A stretch of DNA of 64,000 bases from Candidatus Aminicenantota bacterium (GCA_011772495.1 WVZL01000007.1:101464-165463); one strand, 5' to 3'; positions 35,570-45,336 are shown, counted from the first letter of the stretch. Translations and numbers: made by a program. The notes: generated by a model not told the origin, from the letters alone.

Positions 35570-36808
35570 ATGGATGTTAGCTTCTTCATACTCATCGCTG
35601 CCATAGTGATAGGCTTTTACAGCGCCGTCAACATCGGAGCCAATGATGTCGCCAATTCTATGGCCACCTCTGTTGCTTCCAAAGCATTGACCATAAAAAA
35701 AGCAGTCATCGTGGCTGCCATTTGTAATATTTTCGGGGCTGTTCTGGTAGGAAGTCATGTGGCGGAGACAATTCGCAAAGGCCTCATCGATCCTTTACAG
35801 TTTTCCGGCAAGCCCACGCTTTTCATGTTCGGGATGCTGGCCTCGGTTCTGGGAGCAGCTCTTTGGGTCAACATCGCCACCTTTTTCAAGCTTCCGGTTT
35901 CAACCACTCATTCCATCATCGGCGGAGTACTCGGGTTCGGTCTGGTGAGTGTTGGTTTTGCAGGAATTACCTGGAAAGTGGTGCTCTTTGTTATTCTGAG
36001 TTGGATAGTTTCTCCTGTTTTTGGCGGTCTGATCGCTTTCACCCTTTTCACTATCATCAAGAAATCTATCCTGAGCTCAACAGAGCCAATAGAGCAAACG
36101 CGTAAGATAGGGCCTTTCTTTACCGGAATCGTGGGCTTCATCCTCTCGCTGGCTATAATCTATAAGGGCCTGAAACACCTTCATCTGAATCTTCCTTTTC
36201 TAGAAGCAGTGCTCATTTCTTTAGCTGTTGGTGTTGGGGGTTTCTTTCTGGGTTTTTATCTGCTCCGAAAATACAAAGTGAAAGATATGGACCCCTATTA
36301 TCAGGTGGAGAAGATGGCCAATCCCCTCCAGGTCCTCTCAGCCAGTTACCAGGCTTTTTCTCATGGAGCGAATGATGTGGCCAATGCCATCGGTCCGGTA
36401 GCAGCCATCTGGGCCGTAATTCATACCCAGCAATTGGCAATGGCCGTCTCTATTCCGATTGAATTGCTCGCCCTAGGAGGTGTCGGTTTGGCTTTAGGCA
36501 TTTATTTCTGGGGCCACCGAGTCATGGAGACAGTAGGGAAAAAGATTACAGCCATTACTCCCACCCGCGGATTTTCAGCTGAATTCGGCACAGCCACGAC
36601 AGTACTGCTTTGCTCCCGTCTGGGAATGCCTGTTTCAACCACTCATGTGGCCATAGGCAATATCATCGGGGTAGGGCTGGCGAGAGGAATTTCTGCTATA
36701 AACCTGGATGTGATAAAAAGAATATTCACAGCTTGGATCGTATCGCTTCCTGCGGCCGCTCTCTTTTCAATCGCCATTTACCTTCTTCTTTCCTTCATCT
36801 TTGTCTGA
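35570..36808 (+). CDS. PiT-family inorganic phosphate transporter
   Basis: The 412-residue protein has about ten transmembrane helices and the duplicated PiT signature: GANDVANSMATSVASKALT near residue 23, and SHGANDVANAIGPVAAI near 264. A central polar loop separates the halves. PiT transporters carry phosphate with a cation (H+ or Na+). It follows a DUF47 regulator gene, the standard arrangement. The sequence does not decide between H+ and Na+ coupling. Confidence 0.95.
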   Translation: MDVSFFILIAAIVIGFYSAVNIGANDVANSMATSVASKALTIKKAVIVAAICNIFGAVLVGSHVAETIRKGLIDPLQFSGKPTLFMFGMLASVLGAALWVNIATFFKLPVSTTHSIIGGVLGFGLVSVGFAGITWKVVLFVILSWIVSPVFGGLIAFTLFTIIKKSILSSTEPIEQTRKIGPFFTGIVGFILSLAIIYKGLKHLHLNLPFLEAVLISLAVGVGGFFLGFYLLRKYKVKDMDPYYQVEKMANPLQVLSASYQAFSHGANDVANAIGPVAAIWAVIHTQQLAMAVSIPIELLALGGVGLALGIYFWGHRVMETVGKKITAITPTRGFSAEFGTATTVLLCSRLGMPVSTTHVAIGNIIGVGLARGISAINLDVIKRIFTAWIVSLPAAALFSIAIYLLLSFIFV

Positions 36809-37032
36809 TATTCTTGATATTGGCTCTTTTCAGCACTTTTGACCTCTCAAGAATTCCAGAAATCAATAGGCTAGACTTTAAGAGGAGAAAAGAGAGATGG
36901 ATTGATTCATAGGATAAAAAAAATTATACTTTAAGGCATAATCAGGTATCGTAGGTCAAGAATGGGAATATTCATTCGGCGAGTAAAACCAGGCGGTGAG
37001 CATTCTCGTATTAGTCTTTGAGAGGAGGAATC

Positions 37033-37365
37033 ATGCTCATTCTCACCACTCCAACCATCGAAGGTAAGAAGATCGTGAAGTACCTAGGACTGGTCAGTGG
37101 AGAAGCCATCCTGGGAGCCAATATCTTTAAGGATTTATTTGCCGGCATCAGGGACATTGTCGGAGGCAGGTCGGCAGCCTATGAAAAAGAGCTGCGTTCG
37201 GCTAAACAGATAGCCATCGAGGAAATGGTTGAAGAAACAAAGGCTCTGGGCGGCAATGCCGTTGTCGGTGTTGACCTTGATTATGAAACGATCGGCATCG
37301 GTCAGACTGGCAATATGCTCATGGTCAGTGCCAGCGGGACTGCTGTCGTGTATGAAGAGGAGTAA
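37033..37365 (+). CDS. YbjQ (UPF0145) family protein
   Basis: ATG 37033 follows aggagg with good spacing; the in-frame TTG at 37018 lies upstream of that site. The 110-residue protein has the YbjQ layout: [21 protein letters not shown] at the start, [26 protein letters not shown], and [18 protein letters not shown]. The family forms ring-shaped pentamers and its function is not settled. It is followed after 11 bp by a small membrane protein, so they may form a two-gene unit. Confidence 0.92.
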   Translation: MLILTTPTIEGKKIVKYLGLVSGEAILGANIFKDLFAGIRDIVGGRSAAYEKELRSAKQIAIEEMVEETKALGGNAVVGVDLDYETIGIGQTGNMLMVSASGTAVVYEEE

Positions 37366-37376
37366 AGGAGCAAAAA

Positions 37377-37739
37377 ATGGAAAACCATATCAAGATCCTT
37401 GGAATTCTTTGGATCATTTCAGGAACGCTGGGCCTGACTTTTGCCATTATTGTTTTCGGGATTCTCTTTGGTGTTTCCTATATTCCGGATGTTGGGTATG
37501 AAGCCGAAGTCATCTTGAGGTCAATAGGTGCCGGGTTCAGCCTTTTCTTGGCCATTCTCTCAGTTCCAGAAATTATAGGCGGCATATGGCTTATGAAGAA
37601 GCGAGAATGGGCCAGAATCCTGGTCTTGCTCTTTGCCTTCCTGAATCTTATTAATTTCCCTTTCGGAACAGCTCTGGGTGTCTATTCCATAGTGATCCTG
37701 TTCAATCAGGAAGCCGTTAAGCTATTCGGGAAAGGATGA
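37377..37739 (+). CDS. Small membrane protein, unknown
   Basis: The ATG follows aaaggag. The 120-residue protein has four hydrophobic helices (about 6-28, 48-70, 78-98, 98-112) with the pattern GIWLMKKREWARILVLLFAFLNL, found in several small membrane proteins of unknown function. Eleven bases separate it from the YbjQ gene. Confidence 0.75.
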   Translation: MENHIKILGILWIISGTLGLTFAIIVFGILFGVSYIPDVGYEAEVILRSIGAGFSLFLAILSVPEIIGGIWLMKKREWARILVLLFAFLNLINFPFGTALGVYSIVILFNQEAVKLFGKG

Positions 37740-37852
37740 CACGATCCTGACTGCGCTGGAACATTTAAGGTGAATTTTTCGATGATTTAGGGTATATTTA
37801 TTAAACTGAATTTTTTTCACAACCATTTATACAGCGGCAAAAGGAGTAGAAC

Positions 37853-38860
37853 TTGAAGGAAAAAATCAAGGCTATCGTTTTCGGGTGTGGAGTCATGGGG
37901 CGCCAAGTCGCCCGAGTTCTCCTTGATAAGGAGAGTTTTGAAGTCGTAGGAGCCATTGATATAGATCCTGAGCTTATCGGATGGGATTTGGGAGATATTC
38001 TTGGAATCCGAAAAAAATTAAACCTAAAAATTGAAAAGGAGCCTGAGGTCCTCTTTTCCAAGGTCAAGGCTGATGCTGTCGTGCATACTACAACCTCTTA
38101 TCTCGAGATTGTTCTTCCCCAGATAACCCAATGTTTGAAGGCCCGATTGAATGTCATCTCTACTTGTGAAGAGCTGTCTTATCCCTGGAAACGGCATCCT
38201 GAGATTGCCAAAAACATAGACAAATTGGCTAAGGAGAAGGGAGTGACAGTGGTGGGGACAGGCATTAATCCCGGGTTTTTGATGGACACCCTCCCCCTCA
38301 TGCTGACAGCTCCTTGCCTTGATGTGAAATCCGTTAAAGTCACCCGGATGATGAATTCTGCCAAAAGGCGCATTCCTTTCCAGGAGAAAGTCGGCACTGG
38401 GCTCACCCAAAAAGAATTCAGGCAAAAAATTGAAGACAAGTCTATCACCGGCCATGTCGGGCTTCTAGAATCTATCTACACGATTGCCAACGGTCTAGGT
38501 TGGGAGTTGGACGGAGCTATAGAACTTCCTCCTGAGCCGGTCACGGGAGAGAAAGAAATAGAGACTGGCCTGGGTGCAGTCAAACCAGGTAACGTTATTG
38601 GATTAACGAGCGTAGCCTATGGCCAGCTGAAGGGCAAAGAAGTCATTCGTCTGGAATTCTGCGCCAATGCAGGGGTAGATGAAGAGTATGATGAAGTCAT
38701 CATCGAAGGGGAGCCCAACATTCACCAAAAGATCATTGGGGGAGTCCACGGAGATATCGGAACCGTGGCCGTAACGATCAACACGATCCCCAGGATTATC
38801 GAAGCTCCACCAGGGCTCCTACTCATGAAGGATCTATCTCTCCCTTCGCTAGCTCTTTAG
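37853..38860 (+). CDS. DapB-like NAD(P)-dependent oxidoreductase
   Basis: TTG 37853 lies seven bases after aaggag and gives MKEKIKAIVFGCGVMGRQVA, a Rossmann start. The 335-residue protein resembles the dihydrodipicolinate reductase-like group that includes 2,4-diaminopentanoate dehydrogenase: VVHTTTSYLEIVLPQI, then STCEELSYPW, GTGINPGFLMDTLPL, and a C-terminal segment ending in TINTIPRIIEAPPGL. Substrate is not determined, but an amine or amino acid is usual for the group. Its 3' end overlaps the convergent sirtuin gene by 12 bp. Confidence 0.85.
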   Translation: MKEKIKAIVFGCGVMGRQVARVLLDKESFEVVGAIDIDPELIGWDLGDILGIRKKLNLKIEKEPEVLFSKVKADAVVHTTTSYLEIVLPQITQCLKARLNVISTCEELSYPWKRHPEIAKNIDKLAKEKGVTVVGTGINPGFLMDTLPLMLTAPCLDVKSVKVTRMMNSAKRRIPFQEKVGTGLTQKEFRQKIEDKSITGHVGLLESIYTIANGLGWELDGAIELPPEPVTGEKEIETGLGAVKPGNVIGLTSVAYGQLKGKEVIRLEFCANAGVDEEYDEVIIEGEPNIHQKIIGGVHGDIGTVAVTINTIPRIIEAPPGLLLMKDLSLPSLAL

Positions 38861-39598
38861 GATTTGGACGATTCGGGAGAGCGTCTTGCCAGCCTCATCA
38901 TTTATCACGTGATGAGCCATATCATCAAGGGGTGTTGGATCTTTGTTGATGATGGCCAGTTTAGCGCCTCCGTGTTTGGCTTGGAGGGGAATATCTGCAG
39001 CCGGATAAACGACTAATGAACTGCCTATGACCAGGAGGAAATCGCATTTTCTGGCTTCCTCGTAGGCGGATTGAAGAGTCAGAGGATCAAGGGATTCTCC
39101 AAAAAATACCACAGCCGGCCTTAATTTTCCCTGGCAGTTTCTACAGGGGGGAGGGAGTTTTTCCTCCAGGATTGAAAAGACTTCATCCACGGAATAATCT
39201 TGAGCACAATTCATACAGTATATGACTCTTGAAGTTCCGTGCAATTCAATGACCGAAGAAGAACCGGCTTCTTGGTGAAGTCCGTCTATGTTTTGAGTGA
39301 TTACGGCTTCTAACTTCCCCATAGTCTCGAGTTCGGCCAAGGCTAAATGACCTAAGTTCGGTTTGGCTTTCAGGAGCAGGGGATAACGGAGCTCCCGAAA
39401 GAAATTCCAGTAATAGGAAGAATCCTGCATAAAATAGTTGATGTTGGCGTATATATTCGGGTCGTATTTACCCCAGAGCCCTGATTCTCCTCTGTAAGTG
39501 GGGATGCCGCTTTCGGCTGAATGTCCGGCCCCAGTAAAAGCAACGATGTATTCAGAATTCTTAATGTCAGACGCCAAAGCCTTGATGATATCCATCAT
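38849..39598 (-). CDS. Sir2-family NAD-dependent protein deacylase
   Basis: The 249-residue protein is a complete class III type sirtuin: GAGHSAESGIPTYRG (from residue 23), TQNIDGLH (101-108), catalytic His120, a Cys4 zinc site (Cys128/131/152/155), and GSSLVVYPAADIP. It uses NAD+ to remove acyl groups from lysines. The ATG overlaps the stop of the upstream amidohydrolase gene (ATGA), so the pair is translationally coupled. Its 3' end overlaps a convergent gene by 12 bp. I cannot tell whether it is mainly a deacetylase or a desuccinylase. Confidence 0.95.
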   Translation of the reverse strand: MMDIIKALASDIKNSEYIVAFTGAGHSAESGIPTYRGESGLWGKYDPNIYANINYFMQDSSYYWNFFRELRYPLLLKAKPNLGHLALAELETMGKLEAVITQNIDGLHQEAGSSSVIELHGTSRVIYCMNCAQDYSVDEVFSILEEKLPPPCRNCQGKLRPAVVFFGESLDPLTLQSAYEEARKCDFLLVIGSSLVVYPAADIPLQAKHGGAKLAIINKDPTPLDDMAHHVINDEAGKTLSRIVQILKS

Positions 39599-40422
39599 GG
39601 CCTCAAGAGACGGGCGGCATTGTCATGAAGAATCTTTCTAGTAGATTCTTCAGCCAATGGAAGTTCCTTTATGGCCTTGATATTGCTGCTGATGGTTTTT
39701 ATTCCTGGCCAGTCAGAGCCGTAGATGAATTTATCGATATTTCTCTCCATATCAGGAAAGTAATCCAGAAGATTCTGAGGAGGCAATCCAGAGATTTCCA
39801 GAAAAAGGTTTGGATGGAGGCGAGAGAGGAAGAAAGCCTTTTCATACCAAAGACCTCTTCCGCTGTGGGCCATGATGAGGGAAAGTTCGGGAAAATCTGA
39901 AGCCACCTCATCCAGATGTAAGGGGTCAGCGTATTTTATTTTTGAACCCTTGAAGATCGAAGAGCCCGTATGGATGAGGACAGGAAGCTTTCGCTCTTGA
40001 GCAACAGTATAGACTGGGTACATATTTTTTTCATGGGGGTAGAAGTGATTGTAGGAAGGATAGAGTTTTAATCCTTGGGCGCCTTGTTCCAGGTATTTTA
40101 TGAATTCCTGAGCAGGATTAGGGGTGAGATAGGGATTGATGGTGCAGAAGGGAATAAAGATATCATGACCCTGGCAGAATTCTAGAACATATTCATTGGG
40201 AACGATTCCGGTGACGAGGGGACTGAGTTCAGGCAGGATGACAGCCTTTTCGATTCCATGGCTTTTAAGATAAGTCGCGAAGCCCTCAGGTTTGGTCAGC
40301 TCTTCATACCGGGTATAGAACTCGGATTGGGCTGATTTCTGGTAATCGTGAACCCCTTCAGTCCAGTTTTCTTTGAGGCCGATATGGATGTGAAAATCGA
40401 TGACTTTTAGGTTCTTTAACAT
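39595..40422 (-). CDS. Amidohydrolase family (TIM-barrel) protein
   Basis: The 275-residue protein has the amidohydrolase-2 pattern: IDFHIHIG at residues 9-16, then LKLYPSYNHFYPHE, PVLIHTGSS (about 149-157), AHSGRG and YGSDWPG (about 234-240). These supply the His and Asp residues of a metal site. Family enzymes hydrolyse or decarboxylate a range of small substrates; the substrate is not evident. It overlaps the following sirtuin gene by four bases, an unusual partner. Confidence 0.85.
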   Translation of the reverse strand: MLKNLKVIDFHIHIGLKENWTEGVHDYQKSAQSEFYTRYEELTKPEGFATYLKSHGIEKAVILPELSPLVTGIVPNEYVLEFCQGHDIFIPFCTINPYLTPNPAQEFIKYLEQGAQGLKLYPSYNHFYPHEKNMYPVYTVAQERKLPVLIHTGSSIFKGSKIKYADPLHLDEVASDFPELSLIMAHSGRGLWYEKAFFLSRLHPNLFLEISGLPPQNLLDYFPDMERNIDKFIYGSDWPGIKTISSNIKAIKELPLAEESTRKILHDNAARLLRP

Positions 40423-40448
40423 GTCTTCCTTGAGTCTACATAAAAATC

Positions 40449-40465
40449 GGGGCCAGGTCTACACT
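40449..40465. repeat. Short repeat, diverged single arm
   Basis: The sequence ggggccaggtctaca lies just upstream of the amidohydrolase gene (minus) and resembles the left arm of the short repeat with two changes. Confidence 0.4.
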
Positions 40466-40664
40466 TTTGGCTTTCTAAGCTAGATAGCAGCGATTGGAAT
40501 TCATTATTTTATTGATTAGATTTGATTTGACTTTTGACTGCCTTTGCTATAGAAGAATTCTAAAGTCAAAAGCCCTTGTTCAGGATGAAAAGACTCGGAG
40601 GGAAAAAAACCAAAAGGAATCCTGGATCCAGGAGTTCCTGTTTCAAGATTGAAAGGAGAGAGAG

Positions 40665-41795
40665 ATGAAGAGAACTTTTACTTTTTTAATGATGTTATTC
40701 GTGGGAGTCTCTATGTTTTTAAATTCCGCCACTATTTCTGAGGAGAAACAAGAGATGGAAACCATTGTAAAAACGCTGAATAGCCATAAAATCAAACACT
40801 TTCTTTTTACGAACAGCCAGGGAAACCAGTTTTTGGTCATCCCTAAGTTCGGGGGGAGGATTCTGTCTGTCTCGGTGGATGGGGAGAATTTGTTCTGGAC
40901 TCACCCTGATATTCTGAAGGGTCAGGGCGGGCAACGTTCTTGGATCTCACCAGAGGGGGGAGCCAAGGGGTTTATCTTCAGACCGGATTGGAAGGGAACC
41001 AGGGATTTTTCCATGCTTGACCCTGGCCAATACAAGGTCATACTTCATAAGGAAAATGAACGCCTCGTGCTTTCGAACACCTTCAAGACCACCTCCAACG
41101 ATGGCCAAGAAAATTATGATTTAACCTTGACCAGAGAATTCAGGCCTTCAGAAGACCTGCTGAAGCCTCTGCCTCCTTTCAAAGACTTGGATTATCAATA
41201 CCTGGGGATTGATTTCGTCCATAAACTCAAGAATAACTCTAAAAAATTTCTAGACCGGATATTAGGATTGTGGTGCCTGATCCAGATTCCGCCTCAGGGG
41301 ACAATGATTGTCCCCGTCAATAGAGTCGAGAAAGCAGCCTGGCGGGGCAACTATTTTGAACCTACTCCTGAAGACTTCGTTAAAGCCAATCCAGATTCTT
41401 TTTCTTTTTTCATCCACGGAAGCCAGAGGTATAAAGTCGGTCTACGCCCAGAATCAACCCAGGGCGCCATCAGTTATTTAGCCAAAACAAAAAATGGAGA
41501 TTATTCCTTAGTATTCATGGAATTTCCGGTTATGCCAGAGGCTCGTTATGTCGATAAACCCAAAGGAGAGCAGAAAACAAACGGGGATGCTATCCAGATT
41601 TACAGTCATTTGGAGGAAGGACCGCTGGCATTTGGTGAGCTAGAATGCCATTCCTGGGGATTGGAGCTGGGGGCAGGTGAAGAGGCAGCCTTTCCGATTA
41701 AGATAGGCGTCTATAAAGGAACTCTCGAAGTCTTGAAAGAGATCGGAAAGACGCTTGTTTGCCCTCAGTTTGATAAGGCTCATTTTTTTAAGTAA
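40665..41795 (+). CDS. Secreted DUF6786-like protein (mutarotase-like fold)
   Basis: The ATG follows aaggagag. The 376-residue protein has a signal peptide (about 1-22). The mature part is beta-rich with FLVIPKFGGRILSVSVDGENLFW (about 51-73), the segment where aldose epimerase-like folds pack, and later CHSWGLELGAGEEAAFPIKIGVYKG. Overall it resembles DUF6786 proteins predicted to have a galactose mutarotase-like fold. No catalytic His pair is evident, so a binding role is possible. Family assignment is from memory and moderate. Confidence 0.6.
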   Translation: MKRTFTFLMMLFVGVSMFLNSATISEEKQEMETIVKTLNSHKIKHFLFTNSQGNQFLVIPKFGGRILSVSVDGENLFWTHPDILKGQGGQRSWISPEGGAKGFIFRPDWKGTRDFSMLDPGQYKVILHKENERLVLSNTFKTTSNDGQENYDLTLTREFRPSEDLLKPLPPFKDLDYQYLGIDFVHKLKNNSKKFLDRILGLWCLIQIPPQGTMIVPVNRVEKAAWRGNYFEPTPEDFVKANPDSFSFFIHGSQRYKVGLRPESTQGAISYLAKTKNGDYSLVFMEFPVMPEARYVDKPKGEQKTNGDAIQIYSHLEEGPLAFGELECHSWGLELGAGEEAAFPIKIGVYKGTLEVLKEIGKTLVCPQFDKAHFFK

Positions 41796-42012
41796 AAGCG
41801 AGCTGGCGTCTGACCTTCAATAATTTTAAGAATTCTCTTAAGCTGTTGCTTGCAAGGGGGCATCAGATATTCAATTATTTTGATAATAGACTATAACTAT
41901 TGCCTATCTAACTTCGCGGAGATGACCCTGGGGGTGATGGCTATGTGTGGATAATCCCTCGCCTGATGCCACAGAGAATCAATTTGCTCTGCGCATTCTT
42001 CCCTGCCCAAGT

Positions 42013-42606
42013 TTACCAGCTTTTCATGGTACTAATAAATTGGGCGCAGGTCATGAGGGTGGCAAAGCCAAAGGAAAGATTCTTCAGGGTAGAGAGATGA
42101 TAGTCTTCCTCTCCGGTCGAGGTGCCATCGGCCAGGAAGAATACCCGATAATCCCTGACAAAGGCATCTCTGGCCGTGGTTTCACAGCAGAGGTTAGTCA
42201 TGACTCCACCAATGACTAAATCCTTGATGTTTCTTTGTTTTAATTTTTCTGCAAGGTCAGTGTTGTAGAAAGCATTGTACCTATCTTTCTGGATAATGAT
42301 ATCTTTGGGCCCGATGTTTAATTCAGGGAGAAGTTGTGCCTCCGTAGTTTCCTTGATGATTAGATCTGCCCACCAGGCTCCGAGCATCCCTGCCTCTTCG
42401 GTGGATTTATGACCGTGCTGGGTAAAGATCAAAGGGATGTTCCTTTCCCGTGCAGTGGTGATGATGTGTTGAAGGTTAGATAGCATAGGTTGAATCATTG
42501 CCCGAAAGTATTCCTGGAGGTCGATCAAGAGAATACCTATTTTTCCTTGTCCTGGCGTCCATTTGTATCTATTCAATATTTGAACCAGTTGCTCCATATT
42601 ATTCAA
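42013..42606 (-). CDS. Isochorismatase-family cysteine hydrolase
   Basis: TTG 42606 lies seven bases after aaaggag; ATG 42597 is farther away. The 197-residue protein has the family triad: Asp in ILLIDLQEYF, Lys in the central region, and Cys in GGVMTNLCCETTARDAF (about residues 137-153). Substrates range from isochorismate to nicotinamide and other amides and cannot be inferred here. A related, secreted member lies at 62498-63106. No neighbouring gene gives context. Confidence 0.88.
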   Translation of the reverse strand: MNNMEQLVQILNRYKWTPGQGKIGILLIDLQEYFRAMIQPMLSNLQHIITTARERNIPLIFTQHGHKSTEEAGMLGAWWADLIIKETTEAQLLPELNIGPKDIIIQKDRYNAFYNTDLAEKLKQRNIKDLVIGGVMTNLCCETTARDAFVRDYRVFFLADGTSTGEEDYHLSTLKNLSFGFATLMTCAQFISTMKSW

Positions 42607-42651
42607 TGGCCTGCTCCTTTAATTCTCATTTTTCTTCTATTAAAATAAAAT

Positions 42652-42708
42652 GGAGTCAGACATTCAATAGTTCTAGTAAATTATTATAATGATTAGTGGT
42701 CTGATCCC
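42652..42708. repeat. Minimal 57-bp element with inverted ends
   Basis: It starts with ggagtcagac and ends with ggtctgatccc, inverted and slightly diverged copies of the GGGGTCAGACC ends. The middle is AT-rich. It may be the smallest internal-deletion form in the window. Confidence 0.5.
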
Positions 42709-42816
42709 TTTACACGCAGTGCTCTGAAAAAGTAAAATCCTCCTTATTCTTTAAAATTGATTTTAGATTCTCTATGTTCTATGATTTAAAAAATTTTATC
42801 TTAAACCTGAAAAAAG

Positions 42817-45108
42817 ATGAGCCAAGAATCTAGCCAGCGCGGGACTGGAAAAAAGGGAAGCTCTCCTCCTCAGCGAGGAACATCGATGAAATTGAGCCGA
42901 GAACTGAGTCTTTTCTCGGTGACCATGATTGGGGTAGGAGCGATGATCGGAGCCGGGATCTTTGTCCTTACCGGGATTGCGGCCGGAGTGGCAGGTCCTG
43001 CCATTCTCATTGCCTTTCTCCTCAACGGGATCGTGGCCTTCTTCACAGCTTCTGCTTATGCAGAACTCGGTGGTTCGATTCCTGAAGCAGGAGGCGGTTA
43101 TCTATGGGTCAAGGAAAGCCTTCCCCAGCCTTCGGGTTTTCTTTCGGGGTGGATGTCCTGGATGGCCCACTCAGTCGCCTGTTCACTTTATGCTATCGGA
43201 TTTGGCGCCTATTTCGGGGAAGTCCTGGTGGAGTTTAAGTTCGATCTCCTCCTTCCTCCCGTGATCTTGAAGAAGATTTTGGCTGTTCTTGTGGTCATCG
43301 TTTTTACCTCGATCAATTACCGAGGAGCCAAGGAAACAGGAAAGGCAGGGAATGTGGTGACGGTCCTGAAAATAATGATACTTTTGCTCTTTGTTCTGAT
43401 GGGCTCGAAGATAATCATTTCTGAGCCGCAACGTTTTACCAATTTCTTTCCCTTCTTTTCCAAAGGATTCATCGGGATTTTGACCGCTATGGGACTCACT
43501 TATATTGCCTTTGAAGGCTATGAAATTATTGCTCAGAGCGGGGAAGAGGTCAAGAATCCAGCTAAAAATGTCCCTAAAGCCATCTTTTTATCCCTTTTGA
43601 TTGTGGTGCCCATTTATATCTTCGTGGCCTTTGTGGCTCTTGGCGTTGTCAATCCTGGAGCAATGACTCCCTGGGCATTTCTGGCAGCCAAGAAAGAGGT
43701 GGCGATGGTGGAGGCAGCCAGAAACATTAGCGTCTGGGGAAGCGCTGTCCTTCTTATCGGAGGATTGCTCTCCACCATCTCCGCCTTGAATGCTACCATT
43801 TACAGCTCCTCCCGGGTTTCTTTTGCTATGGGCAGAGATCATAATCTTCCTCCTGTTTTTTCTCGTGTTCATGCCAAATTCAAAACACCCAGCGGCTCGC
43901 TTTTTGTTTCCTCGATTCTTATTATCCTGATGCTCCTTCTGCTGCCTATCGAGGATGTCGCCTCGAGCGCTGATATCATGTTCCTCTTTCTTTTTATCTT
44001 TGTGAATGTGGCCCTGATTCACATCCGGAGAAAGAAGCCTCAGCTCTTGAAAGGCTACAAATCTCCTTTATTTCCTCTATTCCCGCTGATAGGCATTATC
44101 ACCCAGGGCGTATTGATTATTGTGATGTTCGCTTATAGCCCTAGGTCATTCTTCATCAGCCTTCTTTGGATAGGCATGGGGCTTTCTATCTACTACGGGT
44201 ACGCCAAACACTGGGAAAAGAAAGAAGTGGGCCCCAAAATCCTCGTGGAAGAAAAAGAACTGGCGCATAGAGATTTCAGGATAGTCCTGGGAATCGAACA
44301 TAAACAGGAAGTTCAGCCTCTGATGAATCTGGCCGTCGTCATAGCCAAAGAAAAGGATGGTGAGATTTTTGTGACTCATGTCATCCCTCTTCCTCCTCAG
44401 ACGCCTTTAACTGCTGGAAAGCGGTTCATCGAGGAAAGAAGGGAATTTCTAAAAGTTGCCGATGATCTCGGGGAAAAGAGCAAAGTTCCGGTAAGCTTTA
44501 ACATACGAGTTGCCCGCCAGGTCTATCATGGACTTCTGGATAGTGTTCATGAGAATAAAGGGAATGTTCTGATCCTGGGAAGCGGAGAGATAACAGCGCG
44601 GCGGAGAGTTCTGGGAAGCATTCTTGATCCGATAATCCAGGAAGCTCCCTGTGATGTTGGCATCTTGAAAATTCAGGGGGATGGAAAAATCAAGAGAGTG
44701 CTCGTCCCTACTGCTGGTGGACCGAATGCCAAACTCGCTTTGGAATGGGGCTCCTGGATTGCCAAACAGAACCGAGGGCAATTGACTCTTCTTTCTATAG
44801 CACTCGATGAGGACAGGAGAAAGAAAGCGGAAGGTTGTCTGAGAGAAACTCGAAACGCTATACTTTATGATAGTCAGATAGTTATAGAAAAGGTTGTTTG
44901 TGCACGAGATATTGTTTCAGCGGTTCTCGAAGAAAGCCAAAATCATGACCTGATCTTGATCGGGGCCAGCAAAGAAGGATTATGGAAGCGAGTCCGATTC
45001 GGAACCATCCCTGAAAAGCTGGCCCGTAGATCTCCGGTTTCTGTCTTAGTCGTCAGAAAATTTGAGGGAGGCATTCTCTCCTGGATAAGAAGGTTTTTGG
45101 CCGGATAG
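42817..45108 (+). CDS. APC-superfamily permease with two USP domains
   Basis: Residues about 25-470 form an amino acid/polyamine permease with twelve predicted helices: MIGVGAMIGAGIFVLTG near 36, AYAELGGSIPEAGGGYLWVKE near 88, and later LTYIAFEGYEIIAQSGEEV. The C-terminal region (about 475-750) has two universal stress protein domains, with VLILGSGEITARRRVLGSILDPI in the first and LILIGASKEGLWKRVRFGTIPEKL in the second. This fusion is known in cation/amino acid transporters and is believed to sense nucleotides. Substrate unknown. No ribosome binding site is obvious. Confidence 0.9.
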   Translation: MSQESSQRGTGKKGSSPPQRGTSMKLSRELSLFSVTMIGVGAMIGAGIFVLTGIAAGVAGPAILIAFLLNGIVAFFTASAYAELGGSIPEAGGGYLWVKESLPQPSGFLSGWMSWMAHSVACSLYAIGFGAYFGEVLVEFKFDLLLPPVILKKILAVLVVIVFTSINYRGAKETGKAGNVVTVLKIMILLLFVLMGSKIIISEPQRFTNFFPFFSKGFIGILTAMGLTYIAFEGYEIIAQSGEEVKNPAKNVPKAIFLSLLIVVPIYIFVAFVALGVVNPGAMTPWAFLAAKKEVAMVEAARNISVWGSAVLLIGGLLSTISALNATIYSSSRVSFAMGRDHNLPPVFSRVHAKFKTPSGSLFVSSILIILMLLLLPIEDVASSADIMFLFLFIFVNVALIHIRRKKPQLLKGYKSPLFPLFPLIGIITQGVLIIVMFAYSPRSFFISLLWIGMGLSIYYGYAKHWEKKEVGPKILVEEKELAHRDFRIVLGIEHKQEVQPLMNLAVVIAKEKDGEIFVTHVIPLPPQTPLTAGKRFIEERREFLKVADDLGEKSKVPVSFNIRVARQVYHGLLDSVHENKGNVLILGSGEITARRRVLGSILDPIIQEAPCDVGILKIQGDGKIKRVLVPTAGGPNAKLALEWGSWIAKQNRGQLTLLSIALDEDRRKKAEGCLRETRNAILYDSQIVIEKVVCARDIVSAVLEESQNHDLILIGASKEGLWKRVRFGTIPEKLARRSPVSVLVVRKFEGGILSWIRRFLAG

Positions 45109-45111
45109 AAT

Positions 45112-45336
45112 GGTGTCAGACCAAGCTAAATAATTGATAATAAATAAAATGTTTTTTTGCTGCCTTTTTAGGTCTTAGAATAGCGATTTTGGGGTCAAAA
45201 ACATCAATCTAATAGGGTAAGAGTGAGTTTCTTAAAGTGATGATTTTGCCCAGGGAAATGGCGGTTTAAGAGCAAAAAATGGGCATAAATTTGACATATC
45301 TTGTTGATAAAAAAATAGATAGCTTGGTCTGACCCC
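45112..45336. repeat. MITE-like repeat, copy 4 (225 bp, both ends)
   Basis: It starts ggtgtcagaccaagct (45112) and ends agcttggtctgacccc (45336), inverted copies with one mismatch over 16 bases. It fills the gap between the permease and VWA genes. Inside are blocks shared with copy 5: aggtcttagaat, ttttggggtcaaaaacatc and gcggtttaagagcaaaaaat. Confidence 0.8.

Noticed and set aside
37740..37852. Transcription terminator between the small membrane gene and the DapB-like gene
   Set aside because: No stable stem with a T-run could be found.
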